A stretch of DNA of 64,000 nt from Nakamurella sp. PAMC28650. GTDB taxonomy: Bacteria; Actinomycetota; Actinomycetes; Mycobacteriales; Nakamurellaceae. Below, piece by piece: positions 62,434-64,000 of the stretch (positions are counted from its first letter, which is position 1; every line of letters begins with the position of its first letter). The translations under genes and the position numbers were made by a program. The stretch covers positions 5,041,001-5,105,000 of the forward strand of contig NZ_CP060298.1 in NCBI RefSeq assembly GCF_014303395.1, written 5' to 3'. The notes beneath the pieces are model-generated. The model did not search any database and was not told where the DNA came from. It saw nothing but the letters and a program-made list of their open reading frames with translations.

Positions 62434-63585
62434 TCAGTCCAACGCATCGGACAGGTCAGCCGTCAGGTCCTCGATGTCCTCGATCCCCACCGAGAGCCGG
62501 ATCAGGTCGTCCGGCACCTCCAGGGAGGATCCGGTGACGCTCGCGTGCGTCATCAGCGCGGGGTGCTCGATCAGCGACTCGATCCCGCCGAGCGACTCCG
62601 CCAGGGTGAAAAGCCGTGTCCTGGAACAGATCTTGACGGCCTCCTCGCGCCCGCCGACCACCCGGAACGACACCATCCCGCCGTAGCGGTGCATCTGGCC
62701 GGCCGCCACGTCGTGGCCGGGATGACTGTCCAGCCCCGGGTAGTAGACCCTTCCGACACGGCGGTGGGACTCCAGCAACTCGACGATCTTCTCGGCGTTG
62801 TCGCAGTGTTGTTCCATCCGGATGGCGAGCGTCTTGAGGCCGCGCAGGGTGAGCCACGAGTCGAACGGCCCGGCGATCGCCCCCATCGACTTCGCGTGGA
62901 AGCTGAACGCCTCGCCCAGTTCGTCGTTCGCGGTGATCAGTGCGCCACCGATGACGTCGGAGTGGCCCCCGATGTACTTCGTCGTCGAGTGCAGCACGAT
63001 GTCCGCCCCGAGCGCGAGCGGCTGTTGCAGATACGGCGAGGCGAAGGTGTTGTCCACCAGCAGTTTCGCGTTCGCCTCACGCGCGATCTCGGCCAGCTCG
63101 TAGATGTCGGCGATGCCCAGCAGCGGGTTGGTCGGGGTCTCGCACCAGATCATCCTGGTGGTGGGCCGCACGGCCGCACGCACGGCGTCCAGGTCGGCCA
63201 GCGGGACGGCAGAGTAGGTCAGACCCCATGGCACACCGATCTTGTCGATCAGGCGGAACGAGCCTCCGTAGGCGTCGTCCGGGATGATGAGGTGGTCACC
63301 CGGCCGCAGGAGGGCCCTGATCGCCGCATCGGCCGCGGCCATCCCGGAGGCGAAGGCACTGGCATGACGTCCGCGCTCGAGGCTGGCCAGCGCCGTTTCC
63401 AGCGCCGTCCTCGTCGGGTTGCCGGCCCGGCTGTAGTCGTAGCCGGCCCGGGTCTGACCGACCACGTCCTGGGCGAAGGTGGAGGTCTGGTAGATCGGCA
63501 CCACCACCGCACCGGTGGTCGGATCCGGCTCCTGCCCGACATGGATGGCGCGGGTGGCGAAACCGTCATCGGTGGGGAGCGTCAT
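62434..63585 (-). CDS. metB: Cystathionine gamma-synthase
   Basis: 383 residues, PLP-dependent Cys/Met metabolism family. PLP lysine in LHSTTKYIGGHSD (~residue 200); ATRAIHVGQEPDPTTGAV, TRAGYDYSRAGNPTR and TPTNPLLGIADI are typical. Joins an activated homoserine with cysteine to cystathionine, linking sulfur assimilation to methionine; a gamma-lyase activity cannot be excluded. TAATCT (63592-63597) is six bases before ATG, so the mRNA is probably leaderless. Matches Rv1079 in relative position near greA. Confidence 0.93.
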   Translation of the reverse strand: MTLPTDDGFATRAIHVGQEPDPTTGAVVVPIYQTSTFAQDVVGQTRAGYDYSRAGNPTRTALETALASLERGRHASAFASGMAAADAAIRALLRPGDHLIIPDDAYGGSFRLIDKIGVPWGLTYSAVPLADLDAVRAAVRPTTRMIWCETPTNPLLGIADIYELAEIAREANAKLLVDNTFASPYLQQPLALGADIVLHSTTKYIGGHSDVIGGALITANDELGEAFSFHAKSMGAIAGPFDSWLTLRGLKTLAIRMEQHCDNAEKIVELLESHRRVGRVYYPGLDSHPGHDVAAGQMHRYGGMVSFRVVGGREEAVKICSRTRLFTLAESLGGIESLIEHPALMTHASVTGSSLEVPDDLIRLSVGIEDIEDLTADLSDALD

Positions 63586-63591
63586 GCGATC

Positions 63592-63597
63592 AGATTA
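63592..63597 (-). promoter_or_regulatory. Probable -10 box of leaderless metB promoter
   Basis: TAATCT on the minus strand, six bases before the metB ATG, so transcription would begin at the start codon. Confidence 0.55.
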
Positions 63598-63659
63598 GTG
63601 GTTCCCGCATCGGCCACCGGCGGCCGGGAGGCCCGCCCCCAGGCGCAGGACGGCACCCC

Positions 63660-64000
63660 TCACCTGGCGTCGTACCGGAGACGGGCGGCGGTGACCGCGC
63701 CGATCTCGTCCTCGACCAGGCCGACCAGGGAGCGCAACCGGGCAGCGACCTGTCCGCCCAGAACGGTCAGGCTGTACTCGACCCGGGGCGGTATCTCCTT
63801 CTGGACGTCCCGGATCACCATGCCGTCGCGCTCCAACGTCTGCAGGGTCTGCGAGAGCATCTTCTCGCTGACGCCGTCCACCCGCCGGCGCAGGGCGTTG
63901 AACCGGCGCGGCTCCTCGCCCAGTGCCAGCATCACCAGCGTGCCCCACTTCCCCGCGACGGCCTCGACCACCGACCGCGACGAGCAGTCGCGCGCGAAGA
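63660..64000 (-). CDS. HxlR-family transcriptional regulator, N-terminus outside window
   Basis: Winged-helix HxlR protein: AVAGKWGTLVMLALGEEPRR, FNALRRRVDGVSEKMLSQTL and GMVIRDVQKEIPPRVEYSLT. The coding frame runs past 63971 into the window edge (DCSSRSVVEAVAGKW), including the cysteine often redox-active in this family, so the true start lies beyond 64000. Same strand as metB, 74 bp upstream of it. Confidence 0.9.
   Translation of the reverse strand, partial: FARDCSSRSVVEAVAGKWGTLVMLALGEEPRRFNALRRRVDGVSEKMLSQTLQTLERDGMVIRDVQKEIPPRVEYSLTVLGGQVAARLRSLVGLVEDEIGAVTAARLRYDAR

Overview
The window is a stretch of high-GC chromosome from an actinobacterium. The evidence is a mycothiol S-conjugate amidase (mca), a mycobacterial/streptomycete-style sulfur-assimilation operon, a DUF222-HNH gene, many leaderless-looking starts (TANNNT 6-8 nt upstream of ATG/GTG) and gene order resembling Mycobacterium tuberculosis Rv1079-Rv1112 (recalled, not searched). 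A Nakamurella/Frankineae-like host would fit, but I cannot fix the genus.

Region 1 (1-12.5 kb) is an accessory island. It holds a serine recombinase, a complete IS701-type element with CTAG target duplication, one intact and three broken ISL3-type elements, a decayed IS256 transposase and a truncated IS3 element. The cargo is two tandem paralogous small proteins in lower-GC DNA (3070-4249), a lipoprotein plus secreted lipase-like hydrolase pair (7688-9972), and a lipoprotein gene cut by an ISL3 end. Several copies are chopped at each other's ends, so repeated insertion, recombination and deletion are likely.

Region 2 (12.5-28.1 kb) starts the conserved chromosome: ychF, a methyltransferase, an AdaA-AlkA fusion coupled to ogt, a CbiX-type chelatase, a decayed HNH endonuclease gene, then a nine-gene minus-strand operon for sulfate and sulfonate use (sir, small zinc ribbon, cysH, cysC, cysD, cysN, ssuA, ssuB, ssuC). 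Upstream of sir sits an unannotated 28-codon, apparently leaderless, cysteine-containing leader peptide followed by an inverted-repeat structure: a probable cysteine-responsive attenuator.

Region 3 (28.2-39.7 kb): rmuC, DUF6542 protein, ispH, a lipid-droplet-type protein, xseA-xseB, a DUF4245 protein, fumC, a large secreted membrane-anchored protein and phoH2.

Region 4 (40-50.9 kb): a two-component system, then a minus-strand cluster with a flippase-like membrane protein, a GT4 glycosyltransferase, a methyltransferase, a GT4-methyltransferase fusion, a polytopic GT87-like transferase, a GT2-methyltransferase fusion and an SMR-like small membrane protein. It looks like an uncharacterised methylated glycolipid or envelope-glycan pathway.

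Region 5 (50.9-64 kb): DUF885 protein, uppS, hemolysin III, an RHH-like regulator, a YyaL-type thioredoxin-domain protein, a small membrane protein, mca, greA, ilvA, a ROK kinase, metB and a partial HxlR regulator.

Scattered between genes are members of a short extragenic repeat family with GGATCAAC/GTTGATCC-type inverted ends, plus several tandem arrays, one of which overlaps the 3' end of uppS. No rRNA, tRNA or CRISPR array was recognised.
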